Shown piece by piece: positions 50,760-60,364 of a DNA stretch of 64,000 bases (the first letter of the stretch is position 1; every line of letters starts with the position of its first letter). Origin of the DNA: JADGNZ01 sp963715895 (GTDB lineage Bacteria > Acidobacteriota > Thermoanaerobaculia > Gp7-AA8); contig OY970284.1 of the NCBI GenBank assembly GCA_963715895.1, positions 806,001 through 870,000 on the forward strand, written 5' to 3'. Under the pieces are notes generated by a model. That model was not told the DNA's origin. It worked only from the letters and a program-made list of their open reading frames with translations, and did no database searches. A program made the position numbers and the translations under genes.

Positions 50760-52433
50760 ATGAACAAATTCGACATCGCACGCGCTCTCGACGAGATCTC
50801 GACCTACATCGAGCTGAGTGAGAGCAACAGGTTCCGCGCCCTGGCGTTCGAGCGCGCCGCACAGAGCATCCGCGCGACCGACGCCGAGCCCGCCGACCTC
50901 ATTGCCAGCGGCGAGTTGATCAAGCTCGAAGGCATCGGCAAAGGCACCGCCGCCGTCATCGACGAGCTGGTGCGCACCGGGCAATCGAAGTACCTCGAGG
51001 AGCTTCGCGGGCAATATCCACCGGGGATTCTGGGATTGCTGCGCGTGCCCAAGCTTGGACTGAAGAAGATCGGCATCCTTCACCAGAAACTCGGCATCGG
51101 CAGCCTCGACGATCTGGAAGCAGCGGCGCAGGCCGGACGGATCGCGTCGTTACCCGGCTTCGGAACCAAGACCGAACAATTCATCCTCGGCAGTATCGAG
51201 AAGGCGCGCCGCCGTGAGTCGCACTTCCTGCTGCCGATCGGCGTCGAAGTCGGCGAACAGATTCGCGAGCACCTCGCGGCGATCGAGGAGATCGAAGACG
51301 CCGAGGTCTCCGGCAGCGTGCGGCGGCGGCTCGAGGTCATCCGGAACGTCAACATCGTCATCGCCACGCGCGCGCAGGAGCGCGTCGTCGAAACGCTGGC
51401 CGGATTCGTCGAGCGGATCGAACGGATCGACGAAGACACGGTGAAAGCATTCGCGCGCAATGAGATTGAAGTCCGGTTCCATTTCACCAAACCGGAGGCA
51501 TTCGGCGCGACGCTGCTGGCCACCACCGGCACGCCCGAGTTCGTCGCGGCGTTCCTCGCGCACGGCGGAAAACTTCGTCGCGCGCACACGGAGAAAGAAC
51601 TGTTCGACAAAGCCGGTCTGGCGTACGTCGATCCCGAAAGGCGGGAGAACGGCGACGATCTCAAACACAAACGGCATCGCCGCCTCATCGAAGTCTCGGA
51701 TCTTCGCGGGACCTTTCACGTGCACACGACTTTCTCCGACGGCCGGAACACCCTGCACGAGATGCTCGCCGCCGCCCATGAGCGCGGCTTCGAATACGTC
51801 GGGATCTCCGACCACTCACCGGCGGCGTTTTACGCCGGCGGTCTGAGCGTGGAAAAGCTCCGCCTGCAACAGAAAGAGATCGCCGCGAACGAGCGAAGCG
51901 TCGCGCCGATGCGCGTCTTCCGCGGCACCGAGGCCGACATACTGTCGGACGGCACCATCGACTACGACGCAACGACGCTGGAGAAATTCGACTTCGTCAT
52001 CGCCTCGATCCATTCGCGTTTCCAGATGACGAAGGATGAGATGACCGAGCGCATGCTCCGCGCGCTCGACAATCCCTGCGTGACCTTCCTCGGCCATCTA
52101 ACCGGACGCAAGCTCCTCTCCCGGGACGGATATGCCATTGATTACCAAGCAATCTTCGAGAAGGCCGCCGCGCGCGGCGTGATGATCGAGATCAACGGCA
52201 ATCCTAACCGCCTCGACATCGACTGGCGCCACGTCCGCCGCGCACTCGACCTCGGCGTCGGCTTCGCCATCAATCCCGACGCCCATTCCGTCCACGAATA
52301 CGCCGCGCTCATCAGCGGCACCTGGGTGGCGCGGAAAGCGGGGCTGTCGGCGAAGGAGATCTTCAACACAAAGCCGGTTGAGGAAGTATCTGAGTACCTG
52401 AAGGAGCGCCGAAAGCGGCGGGCTGAACGCTGA
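50760..52433 (+). CDS. PolX homologue (HhH-PolX-PHP) with a degenerate polymerase active site
   Basis: 557 residues from the ATG at 50760. An N-terminal helix-hairpin-helix region (LIKLEGIGKGTAAVIDEL, LPGFGTKTEQFI) is followed by the PolX nucleotidyltransferase region and a C-terminal PHP domain. In PolX enzymes 'GS.RR......D.D' carries two catalytic aspartates; here it reads SGSVRRRLEVIRNVNIVIAT, with Asn196 and Asn198, and the third Asp (VDLR) is Glu237 (IEVRF). The PHP metal ligands are intact: TFHVHTTFSDG, ISDHS, RGTEADIL, ASIHSRF, NPDAHS. It is probably a 3'-5' exonuclease or AP-endonuclease without polymerase activity. Confidence 0.92.
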   Translation: MNKFDIARALDEISTYIELSESNRFRALAFERAAQSIRATDAEPADLIASGELIKLEGIGKGTAAVIDELVRTGQSKYLEELRGQYPPGILGLLRVPKLGLKKIGILHQKLGIGSLDDLEAAAQAGRIASLPGFGTKTEQFILGSIEKARRRESHFLLPIGVEVGEQIREHLAAIEEIEDAEVSGSVRRRLEVIRNVNIVIATRAQERVVETLAGFVERIERIDEDTVKAFARNEIEVRFHFTKPEAFGATLLATTGTPEFVAAFLAHGGKLRRAHTEKELFDKAGLAYVDPERRENGDDLKHKRHRRLIEVSDLRGTFHVHTTFSDGRNTLHEMLAAAHERGFEYVGISDHSPAAFYAGGLSVEKLRLQQKEIAANERSVAPMRVFRGTEADILSDGTIDYDATTLEKFDFVIASIHSRFQMTKDEMTERMLRALDNPCVTFLGHLTGRKLLSRDGYAIDYQAIFEKAAARGVMIEINGNPNRLDIDWRHVRRALDLGVGFAINPDAHSVHEYAALISGTWVARKAGLSAKEIFNTKPVEEVSEYLKERRKRRAER

Positions 52434-52635
52434 TCCTGCTAGCCGCGACCCTCGAAACCACCCTCGGCTGGCACAGATGTTCCATTCTTGTGGACATGCT
52501 CTTCGTGACCATCCCTTGACCTGCGGCGGAGAATACCTGCACAATCTTCGTCGTTAACCTCCCAAACCACTCGCAAGTACCTCTTCGCAGCACCTCTGCT
52601 TTGCATTTCCCTGGCTTCCCAAAGCAAGACATCAA

Positions 52636-53214
52636 TTGGACATCCGAACAGTCGAGTTCCACCGCGCGGCGTATAAGCCCGACGACTTTCCGACTGACCG
52701 CAGACCGCAATTCGCAATGGTCGGTCGCTCCAACGTCGGTAAGTCGAGCCTCATCAACGCCGTTCTGAAACGCAAAGCCGTCGCGCGCGTGAGCCAGACG
52801 CCCGGAAAAACACAGGCCATTCAGTTCTATCTGATCAACGATCGCTTCTACATCGTCGACTTTCCCGGTTACGGTTACGCGAAAGTTCCGAAGGACATCG
52901 CCCGCTCCTGGGGGCAGCTCGTTCGCGGCTACCTCGAGAGCGCCGACGCTCTGCAGCTGATCTTCATCCTTCTCGACGTGCGGAGAACTCCCAGCCCGGA
53001 AGATCGTCAAATGCATGACTGGACCACCGCATCGGGAATCGACGAACGGATCCTTCTGACCAAAAGCGACAAGCTGTCCACCAACCAGCTCGCGAAGGGC
53101 CGGACGGCGATCGCGAAAGAGCTCGAGATCACCGAAGACAGGCTCATCGCCTGTTCCACCATCACCAAAACAGGAATCGAAGCCGTGCGGCGCGAGATCG
53201 CATCGCGTCTTTGA
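52636..53214 (+). CDS. engB: Ribosome biogenesis GTP-binding protein EngB/YsxC
   Basis: 192 residues with a TTG start at 52636. The G1 motif is MVGRSNVGKSSLINAVL, G2 lies in SQTPGKTQ, G3 is VDFPGYGYAKVP and G4 is LTKSDKL. It is an essential GTPase in 50S subunit assembly. Length is normal. The 200-bp gap before it (52434-52635) shows no recognisable feature. Confidence 0.95.
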   Translation: MDIRTVEFHRAAYKPDDFPTDRRPQFAMVGRSNVGKSSLINAVLKRKAVARVSQTPGKTQAIQFYLINDRFYIVDFPGYGYAKVPKDIARSWGQLVRGYLESADALQLIFILLDVRRTPSPEDRQMHDWTTASGIDERILLTKSDKLSTNQLAKGRTAIAKELEITEDRLIACSTITKTGIEAVRREIASRL

Positions 53215-53247
53215 CTCGGGGCCACAATCTAACGAGGTTCAAATCCA

Positions 53248-54795
<1,548 letters not shown>

Positions 54796-54797
54796 CC

Positions 54798-55199
54798 ATG
54801 TTTCCGCGCACCACACTCCGGATTTGCGTGATTCTTCTCCTCGCTCTTCCTGCGCTCGGGCGTAACCGCGATGTCTCCGGTCACTACGAGCGCAATGGAG
54901 AAAACGATCAGGCGTCGCTCGACGTGACCATGCTTCCGGGCGATCGCGTCAAGGTCAGCGGCGTCGCGCTCTGGAACACCAAGAACGAGAAGTACGGCCC
55001 GAACATCGGCGAGCTCGAATTCGAGGCGCCGGTAAAGGACGATGTAGTAACCTGGAGCGACGCGGACGGCTACAGCGTCGTGATCCGCTTCTCCCGCAAA
55101 GCCGCCGATGTCACGGAGCACGCCATCGGCGGGCACTTCGGGATGAACGTGACATTCGTCGGGCACTACCAGAAGACGGCTGCGAGAGCGGGTGATTAG
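54798..55199 (+). CDS. Small secreted protein of unknown function
   Basis: 133 residues with a signal peptide (TTLRICVILLLALPALGRNR). The mature part is beta-rich (DVSGHYERNGENDQASLDVT to HFGMNVTFVGHYQKTA), resembling a small lipocalin-like domain, and contains no cysteine. It starts 2 bp after the rho stop, so it may be co-transcribed. A strong terminator follows at 55232. Confidence 0.6.
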   Translation: MFPRTTLRICVILLLALPALGRNRDVSGHYERNGENDQASLDVTMLPGDRVKVSGVALWNTKNEKYGPNIGELEFEAPVKDDVVTWSDADGYSVVIRFSRKAADVTEHAIGGHFGMNVTFVGHYQKTAARAGD

Positions 55200-55231
55200 G
55201 GGCTCGCTCAAAGAGTTCAGCCCCCCAACAA

Positions 55232-55258
55232 AAAAGGCGGCCCGATGGGCCGCCTTTT
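55232..55258. terminator. Bidirectional Rho-independent terminator
   Basis: AAAAGGCGGCCC (55232-55243) pairs perfectly with GGGCCGCCTTTT (55247-55258) around a GAT loop; A and T tracts flank both sides. It serves the rho/54798 transcript from the left and the 55280-55666 gene from the right. Confidence 0.9.
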
Positions 55259-55279
55259 CATCTGAAACGCTGAGGCGCG

Positions 55280-55666
55280 TCAAAGATGAATACGAATCAC
55301 GTCGCGGACGACGTTTTTACCGTCGACCAGAACCACGTGTCCACCGACGGTCACGTAGCGATGATTGCGCGGCGCTGGCGGAAGGTGCCGGCGAAGATCA
55401 GAAGGCACCGCGTACGATCTCTTGCTCAAATCGCGGTCGAGCGGCCGGCCTGCCTGCAACCGGGCCTCCTGCTCCGTCGAGAGCCTGTCCTGCGACCGGA
55501 AGCCCCTCGGTGCGTTGTTTTGGTGTTGTTTGACCCAGTCCTGCGTAACCTGGCGGTCGTGATCATTGAACTGTGCGTTGTCGTGTCTGTTGTCCTGAGC
55601 GATACCGGCAGTGGCAACGACGAGGGCGACGATGCACGCTGCGGAACGGATGTATGTTTTGATCAA
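55280..55666 (-). CDS. RcnB/CigR-like small periplasmic protein
   Basis: 128 residues with a signal peptide (IRSAACIVALVVATAGIAQD). The C-terminal NHRYVTVGGHVVLVDGKNVV-RDVIRI resembles the RcnB/CigR C-terminal strand pair (Y.rvg.dvvLvd...g.i.dvi). The middle (QTQDWVKQHQNNAPRGF-type, then LPPAPRNHRY) is histidine, asparagine and proline rich. RcnB proteins are periplasmic nickel/cobalt homeostasis factors and CigR is a Salmonella relative; neither role is shown here. Confidence 0.65.
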   Translation of the reverse strand: MIKTYIRSAACIVALVVATAGIAQDNRHDNAQFNDHDRQVTQDWVKQHQNNAPRGFRSQDRLSTEQEARLQAGRPLDRDLSKRSYAVPSDLRRHLPPAPRNHRYVTVGGHVVLVDGKNVVRDVIRIHL

Positions 55667-55721
55667 GGTGTAGCCTCCGCCAACTCACTACGCATAAACC
55701 GAGCCACAAAAGTATGAATAA

Positions 55722-55829
55722 CCTCATAACGGCGGTCTCAGCTTAGACTCGCGGGTACTCACCGACGCCGAGCGAGCGAAGGTCGAGGATTATCTGGCGA
55801 AGAAGTATGGAGTGGCGCTGGCGCGTTAA
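55722..55829 (+). pseudogene. 3' fragment of a LamG/concanavalin-type protein gene
   Basis: After an in-frame TAA, the frame reads ...LDSRVLTDAERAKVEDYLAK then KYGVALAR and a stop. 'LT.AER..VE.YLA.KYG' is the usual C-terminal end of bacterial LamG/concanavalin-fold surface proteins, yet there is no upstream domain or start. It is a decayed remnant, in a 335-bp gap that also holds the repeat at 55875. Confidence 0.55.
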
Positions 55830-55874
55830 TGTCCAGGGCTGAATCCATACATGACGTGTGCTTGTGGACTGCGG

Positions 55875-55942
55875 ACTCACGCGGAGGCGCGGAGTAGGAA
55901 GTTTGTCATCATCTCCTCCGCGTCTCCGCGTCTCCGCGTGAG
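55875..55942. repeat. Inverted repeat of ACGCGGAG words
   Basis: The left arm ACTCACGCGGAGGCGCGGAG (55875-55894) is the reverse complement of the right arm, which ends in CTCCGCGTGAGT at 55942; the right arm has three CGTCTCCG-type units and the left arm two. It lies beyond the 3' end of the sugar-kinase gene. Same structural class as 38449-38546. Confidence 0.75.
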
Positions 55943-56001
55943 TTCAACTCTTTCGTTCCAGCGTCAACCGGACACGACTCCCTGACACTGCACTCGATCG
56001 A

Positions 56002-56946
56002 TCACGCTCCCGCACGCGTAGGACGCGGATTCGTGGCCGCACGGATGGCCATCTGCGCGGCTCCTTCAACCGGCGTGTGTGCGGGCAGAGCGATGTGCGC
56101 GCGCGGTGCTTCGGCCAGGAGAGCGCTGCGCATCGGGGCAAGCAGCGTCTCGCCGGCGTTGAAGACTCCGCCGACGTAGGCGACGGGGAAGTCGGATGAT
56201 GTGAGGCGAAGTCTCTGCGCCACCGCCAGCACAGCCCTGGCCAGCTCGCCTCCGGAGCGCGTCACGATCTCGGCTGCCAGGGCATCGCCGTTTTCGGCGG
56301 CGTCGATGACGAGTTTGCCGACGCGGGCGATGTCGTCCGCATGCGTCGTCTGCGCGTAGACGAAGCGCGGGAGGTCGGAGGGCTTCATGTCGTAGTCGCG
56401 CTGCAGGAGGTCGGTCATCAGCGTCGCCGGGCCGCGTCCGTCGTAGGCGCGCAGGATCGCGGCAAGGCCGGCGCGGGCGATGGCGTAGCCGCTCCCCTCG
56501 TCACCGACGATCGGCCCCCAACCGCCGGCGCGCGCCTCCTCGCCGTCCGCGTTGCGGCCGACGGCGACCGAGCCGGTGCCGGCGATGACGACCACACCGG
56601 GACCGAAGCCGATGGCCCCAGTGAGAGCGATGCGGGCATCGTTGTCGACGGTGAAATTGCCGTGTGGAAAGAAGACGCTCAGCGAATCGACGACTTCCTG
56701 GCGATGCGCGGGATGGTCCGACCCGGCGATACCGCAGTACGTCCAGTTGATCTCGCGGCTTGCCACATCGGCTTTGACCAGCGCCCTGTTGACCGCGCGC
56801 TCGATGTTGCGGGCAGCTGTCTCGATCCCGACGCGCAAATGGTTGGACGGACCGGCGATGCCATCGCCGAGCGGGCGTCCCGTGTCATCCGTGACAAGCG
56901 CTGCCGTTTTCGACGCGCCGCCGTCGACGCCGAGGTAGTACGCCAT
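56002..56946 (-). CDS. BadF/BadG-family ATPase, N-acetylglucosamine-kinase-like
   Basis: 314 residues. The ASKHA phosphate-1 loop YYLGVDGGASKTAALVTDDT, the DNDARIALTGA motif, VVVIAGTGSVAVGRNADG, the GGWGPIVGDEGSGYAIARAG signature and the C-terminal VAYVGGVFNAGETLLAPM place it in the BadF/BcrAD superfamily, in the branch of N-acetylglucosamine kinases. It probably phosphorylates an amino sugar or another hexose in the cytoplasm. Single gene on this strand; upstream lies the large hairpin at 56985. Confidence 0.9.
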   Translation of the reverse strand: MAYYLGVDGGASKTAALVTDDTGRPLGDGIAGPSNHLRVGIETAARNIERAVNRALVKADVASREINWTYCGIAGSDHPAHRQEVVDSLSVFFPHGNFTVDNDARIALTGAIGFGPGVVVIAGTGSVAVGRNADGEEARAGGWGPIVGDEGSGYAIARAGLAAILRAYDGRGPATLMTDLLQRDYDMKPSDLPRFVYAQTTHADDIARVGKLVIDAAENGDALAAEIVTRSGGELARAVLAVAQRLRLTSSDFPVAYVGGVFNAGETLLAPMRSALLAEAPRAHIALPAHTPVEGAAQMAIRAATNPRPTRAGA

Positions 56947-56984
56947 GCAGAATACTTTTACCGCAAGTGTGGTGCCGGATGTGG

Positions 56985-57168
56985 GGTTACGCGGTCTCGC
57001 GGTTGCGGGGTCTCGCGGTTGTGGTTACTCGGTTGTTGAGTTGCTGGGTTGCTGGGTTACTGGGGCATCGGCCAGAGGGTGTTCATTCTGCAACCAAGCA
57101 ACCCCAGCAACTCAGCAACTTTGCAACCCAAACACCGCGAGACCCCGCAACCGCGCGACCGCGTAACC
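56985..57168. repeat. 184-bp giant inverted repeat built of several word types
   Basis: The left arm (about 56985-57065) begins GGTTACGCGGTCTCGCGG and continues with TCTCGCGGTTG and GTTGCTGG runs. The right arm (about 57089-57168) mirrors it, ending GACCGCGTAACC. By eye most positions of the roughly 80-bp arms pair, with about 24 nt between. The inner third uses the same GGGTTGCTG word as 9734-9819. It separates the divergent sugar-kinase and lipoprotein genes. Confidence 0.85.
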
Positions 57169-57215
57169 TCGTCAGGACTGTTCCTTGCAGAGTTTGCCAT
57201 TTGAAGGAGAAGTCC

Positions 57216-57698
57216 ATGAAATCGAATCGAGTCTTGACGATTGCGGCGTTGGCGATCGTCGCGGTAACCCTCATCGCGGCGGCCGGCTGCAAAAGCAGCG
57301 GTATGGCCATTACCAAACGCGGGCAGCTTTTGAAGATCAACATCGAGCATCCGGTCGACCTGCCGGAGCAGGGAGAGGGCGATATCGGCATCGTGCTCGG
57401 CAACCGCGGCGTGCGATACGTGAAGGACGTTCTGGTCGACGTCGAGCTTCCGCCGCAACTGGTGGTGCTCGATGAGAAGCACGAACGAGGCGTGACGATG
57501 AGCCACGACCCCGGCTCCAACTCGTATCACTACACGCTGAGCAACCTGCAGCCGGCGGAGGATTCGACGATTCACTTCCGGATCCGCACGTCGTTCGGCA
57601 CGATGACCGACAGCGGCAGCATCCGGGCAACGGCGTGGCAACGCGACCTGACCGGCGACCGGCTGGTGGAGACGGCCGTGATCAAGCTCCGGTCCTAG
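57216..57698 (+). CDS. Small lipoprotein with a DUF11/CARDB-like single domain
   Basis: 160 residues. The ATG at 57216 follows AAGGAG (57204-57209) by 6 nt. The signal peptide ends LIAAAGCKSSG, a lipobox. The remainder (LKINIEHPVDLPEQGEGDIG, then VRYVKDVLVDVELPPQLVVL, STIHFRIRT) has the beta-sandwich pattern of DUF11/CARDB-like domains in which 'vvv...LP..l.v' recurs. Exported to the envelope; function unknown. The LOG-family gene follows 18 bp later. Confidence 0.7.
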   Translation: MKSNRVLTIAALAIVAVTLIAAAGCKSSGMAITKRGQLLKINIEHPVDLPEQGEGDIGIVLGNRGVRYVKDVLVDVELPPQLVVLDEKHERGVTMSHDPGSNSYHYTLSNLQPAEDSTIHFRIRTSFGTMTDSGSIRATAWQRDLTGDRLVETAVIKLRS

Positions 57699-57716
57699 CT
57701 CTGCTAATGTCTGCAG

Positions 57717-58523
57717 ATGGACCTTGATCAACTTGAGACGGGGGCGGCGGCGGGAGCAGGGCATGAGATCCACATCCCGCCGAAACCGCGCGAATCGCTG
57801 GAAGACCGTAAGCTTCTCGACCGGCCGAGCCGGAACGAATTGCTTCAGAGTGAATCGTGGCGCGTGTTGCGGATCACGAGCGAATTCGTGGCCGGCTTCG
57901 ACCATCTGGCCGAGGTCTATCCGGCGGTGTCGATCTTCGGGTCGGCGCGAACGCAGCTCGCCAACGAGTACTACGACGCCGCGGTGAAGACGGCTGAGCT
58001 GATCGGCAAGGCCGGCTTTGCCGTCATCACAGGCGGCGGCCCCGGCATCATGGAAGCGGCGAACAAAGGAGCCCGCCAGGCGGGGGCGCTGTCGATCGGC
58101 TGCAACATCGAGCTGCCGTTCGAGCAGAAGATCAACCAGTTCGTCGACAAGGCCATGACCTTCCGCTACTTCTTCGTCCGCAAGACGATGTTCGTGAAGT
58201 ACTCGGAGGCATTCATCACCTTCCCCGGCGGCTTCGGCACGCTCGACGAGTTGATGGGCGCACTGACACTGATCCAAACGAAGAAGATCACGAATTTTCC
58301 GGTGATCCTGTACGGCAGCGAGTACTGGGGAGGCCTTCTCGACTGGTTGCGCAAGACCGTGCTGGTCGCGAACAACATCACCAAGGAGGATGTCGACAGC
58401 CTCCACCTCGTCGATGACCCTGTCCGCGTGCGCGACATCGTCTGCGCCTTTCACGATCAGGCCCTGATCACCAACGCGGACGAGGACGAGCGGACGCCGC
58501 CGTTGGTGACGAGCGAGGATTAG
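57717..58523 (+). CDS. LOG-family protein (TIGR00730-type, cytokinin-riboside-phosphate phosphoribohydrolase-like)
   Basis: 268 residues. The core has VSIFGSARTQLANEYYDAAV, VITGGGPGIMEAANKGARQA, MFVKYSEAFITFPGGFGTLD and ELMGALTLIQTKKI. PGGxGTxxE is the LOG signature that binds the nucleotide phosphate. The family hydrolyses nucleoside 5'-monophosphates to free base and ribose-5-phosphate. An N-terminal extension of about 60 residues precedes the core, as in larger bacterial members. Confidence 0.92.
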   Translation: MDLDQLETGAAAGAGHEIHIPPKPRESLEDRKLLDRPSRNELLQSESWRVLRITSEFVAGFDHLAEVYPAVSIFGSARTQLANEYYDAAVKTAELIGKAGFAVITGGGPGIMEAANKGARQAGALSIGCNIELPFEQKINQFVDKAMTFRYFFVRKTMFVKYSEAFITFPGGFGTLDELMGALTLIQTKKITNFPVILYGSEYWGGLLDWLRKTVLVANNITKEDVDSLHLVDDPVRVRDIVCAFHDQALITNADEDERTPPLVTSED

Positions 58524-58540
58524 CGGCTCGTGAGGAGCGG

Positions 58541-58630
58541 GTTATCGGTTATCGGTTGGCTCGGTAGGTGCGTCGCTGCCCAGCTTAAAACGCGGCGTGC
58601 CAACCGAATCAACTGACAACCGATAACCGA
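58541..58630. repeat. Inverted repeat of GTTATCG words
   Basis: GTTATCGGTTATCGGTTGGC (58541-58560) faces a right arm (58598-58630) containing CCAACCGA, CAACTGA and CAACCGATAACCGA. The arms share the same 7-9-nt word with degenerate copies, separated by about 37 nt. It lies between the LOG-family gene and the 45-residue gene. Confidence 0.7.
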
Positions 58631-58701
58631 CAACGCGCGTAGCGCAGCCACCGTTGCGGCAATCATCTTGCAGGTTATTTGCACTGCAAGGAGAGCCCGT
58701 C

Positions 58702-58839
58702 ATGCGCATCCAGCAAATGGATCAGATCCTCAAAGAGGCGCGGTATGCGCGGCACTATCATGAGTTGCAGAAACGGGATCGCGGCGGCCTGTGGCGGCGT
58801 GCCTGGCGATCGCTGACCAGCATCTTCAAGAGTTCGTAG
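58702..58839 (+). CDS. 45-residue basic small protein
   Basis: MRIQQMDQILKEARYARHYH continues to a basic end, GLWRRAWRSLTSIFKSS. The ATG follows AAGGAG at 58688-58693 with 8-nt spacing, supporting translation. It has 10 R/K and an amphipathic C-terminal helix and could bind membrane or RNA. No family was recognised. Its 3' end overlaps the convergent corC-type gene by 14 bp. Confidence 0.55.
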   Translation: MRIQQMDQILKEARYARHYHELQKRDRGGLWRRAWRSLTSIFKSS

Positions 58840-60157
58840 ACTCTTCGGCCTCTTCCGTCGCCGGCATCTCCGTCTGCACGATCACCCAGCGCACGCGGAA
58901 ACGCTCGGCATCCAGCACTTCGATCGAAAGATCTCCGAGCTGCGTCCGGTCGCCCGGGACGACTTCGCGTCCGAGCCGGGCTGCGACATACCCTCCGATC
59001 GTCTCCTCCGCCGGCTCGCCGACGTCGACTTTCAGCCGGTCCGCCAGATCCTCGATGAGGTAATCGCCGCGCACGCGATACCGTCCGTTGCCGAGAGGCT
59101 CAATCTCGGGCCGTTCGCGGTCGAACTCGTCCTGGATCTGCCCGAACAGCTCCTCGGTGATGTTCTCCAGCGACACGATCCCCGAGGCGCCGCCGTACTC
59201 GTCGAGGACGATGGCCATGTGCGTCTTGTGCTCGATGAACTGCGAGAGCAGCGCGTCGACCGTCGAGTTCTCCGGTACGAAGAGGACGTCGCGCTTCAAC
59301 TCCATCATCGTCCGTCCAGGTCCGCGCAGTTGCGCGAGGAAGAGATCCTTGACGTGGATCAGGCCGATGGTCTGATCGAGCGTTCCGTCGCAGAGCGGGT
59401 AGCGGGTATGACGCGTCGTACGAATGATCTCGAGGTTTTCCTCGATCGACTTCCGCGTGGAGAGGACCGAGACGTCGGTACGCGGCACCATGATCTGCCG
59501 CGCCGTCCGCTTCGAGAACTGGAAGACGCCTTCGATGATCTCGCGGTTTTCCTCGGAGAGGATGCCGGCCTTCTCGGAATGCGCCAGGATGAGGCGCAGC
59601 TCTTCCTGCGAATGCGCCATCTCGTTGCTGCTGGCCGGCTTGATGCCGATGACACGCAGCACCGCGTTCGTGGTTCGGTTGAGCGTCCAGATGATCGGAT
59701 ACATCACGATGTAGAAGGCGCGGAGGAAATGCGCCGACCAGAGCGCCGTGCCGAGGGTCCTGTCGATGGCCAGATACTTCGGACCGAGCTCGCCGAAGAT
59801 GATGTGGAGCGACGAGATCAGGATGAAGGCGATCGACGCGGCGATGGTGTGCGATACGGGGACGCTGTAGACGCCGAGAAACGCCAGGCGTGGCTGGATG
59901 AGACTCTCGAAGGCCGGCTCACCGACCCAGCCGAGGGCGAGAGATGCCAGCGTTACTCCAAGCTGCGTGGCGGAGAGATAGCTGTCGAGTTTCTTGATGA
60001 TGCGCCGCGCCATGCGCGCGCGCGTGCTCCCCTCGGCCGCCATCTCCGCGAGCTGCGTCGGGCGGACCTTGATGATCGCGAATTCAGCGGCGACGAAGAA
60101 TCCGTTCGCGATGATGAACAGCAGGGCGAGCAGCAGATACCAGGTAGGCATTCTCAC
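58826..60157 (-). CDS. CorC/HlyC-family transporter-like protein (CNNM, DUF21-CBS)
   Basis: 443 residues with a GTG start at 60157; ATG 60151 is an alternative. The N-terminal DUF21 membrane domain (LLLALLFIIANGFFVAAEFA onward, three to four helices, with ATQLGVTLASLALGWVGEPA) is followed by two CBS domains (residues about 210-330, VPRTDVSVLS, MAIVLDEYGGASGIVSLENI) and a CorC_HlyC domain. Family members transport or sense Mg2+/Co2+. The 520-bp region upstream to the bactofilin gene holds the second 21-bp array and nothing else recognisable. Confidence 0.93.
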   Translation of the reverse strand: MRMPTWYLLLALLFIIANGFFVAAEFAIIKVRPTQLAEMAAEGSTRARMARRIIKKLDSYLSATQLGVTLASLALGWVGEPAFESLIQPRLAFLGVYSVPVSHTIAASIAFILISSLHIIFGELGPKYLAIDRTLGTALWSAHFLRAFYIVMYPIIWTLNRTTNAVLRVIGIKPASSNEMAHSQEELRLILAHSEKAGILSEENREIIEGVFQFSKRTARQIMVPRTDVSVLSTRKSIEENLEIIRTTRHTRYPLCDGTLDQTIGLIHVKDLFLAQLRGPGRTMMELKRDVLFVPENSTVDALLSQFIEHKTHMAIVLDEYGGASGIVSLENITEELFGQIQDEFDRERPEIEPLGNGRYRVRGDYLIEDLADRLKVDVGEPAEETIGGYVAARLGREVVPGDRTQLGDLSIEVLDAERFRVRWVIVQTEMPATEEAEESTNS

Positions 60158-60364
60158 CGAGCGCGAAGAACTGCCGCGCTACCAGATGGGTCGATGTCCA
60201 TGGGGCGGGCGGTATTGTATGACACGTACGCCATCATGGGCCGGCACGACGCCGGAGCTAAGTAGAGGTTCCGCGACTGAAGCCGGGTGCTACGGACCTT
60301 AAGCCAGCTTCGCCGGCCCAAATCGGTCAGCCGCCGACTGGACACTCTCTTCCGGGGCGCTGTA

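Noticed and set aside
52434..52635. tRNA or small RNA gene in the gap before engB
   Set aside because: No cloverleaf, CCA end or strong hairpin with a U-run could be found by eye.
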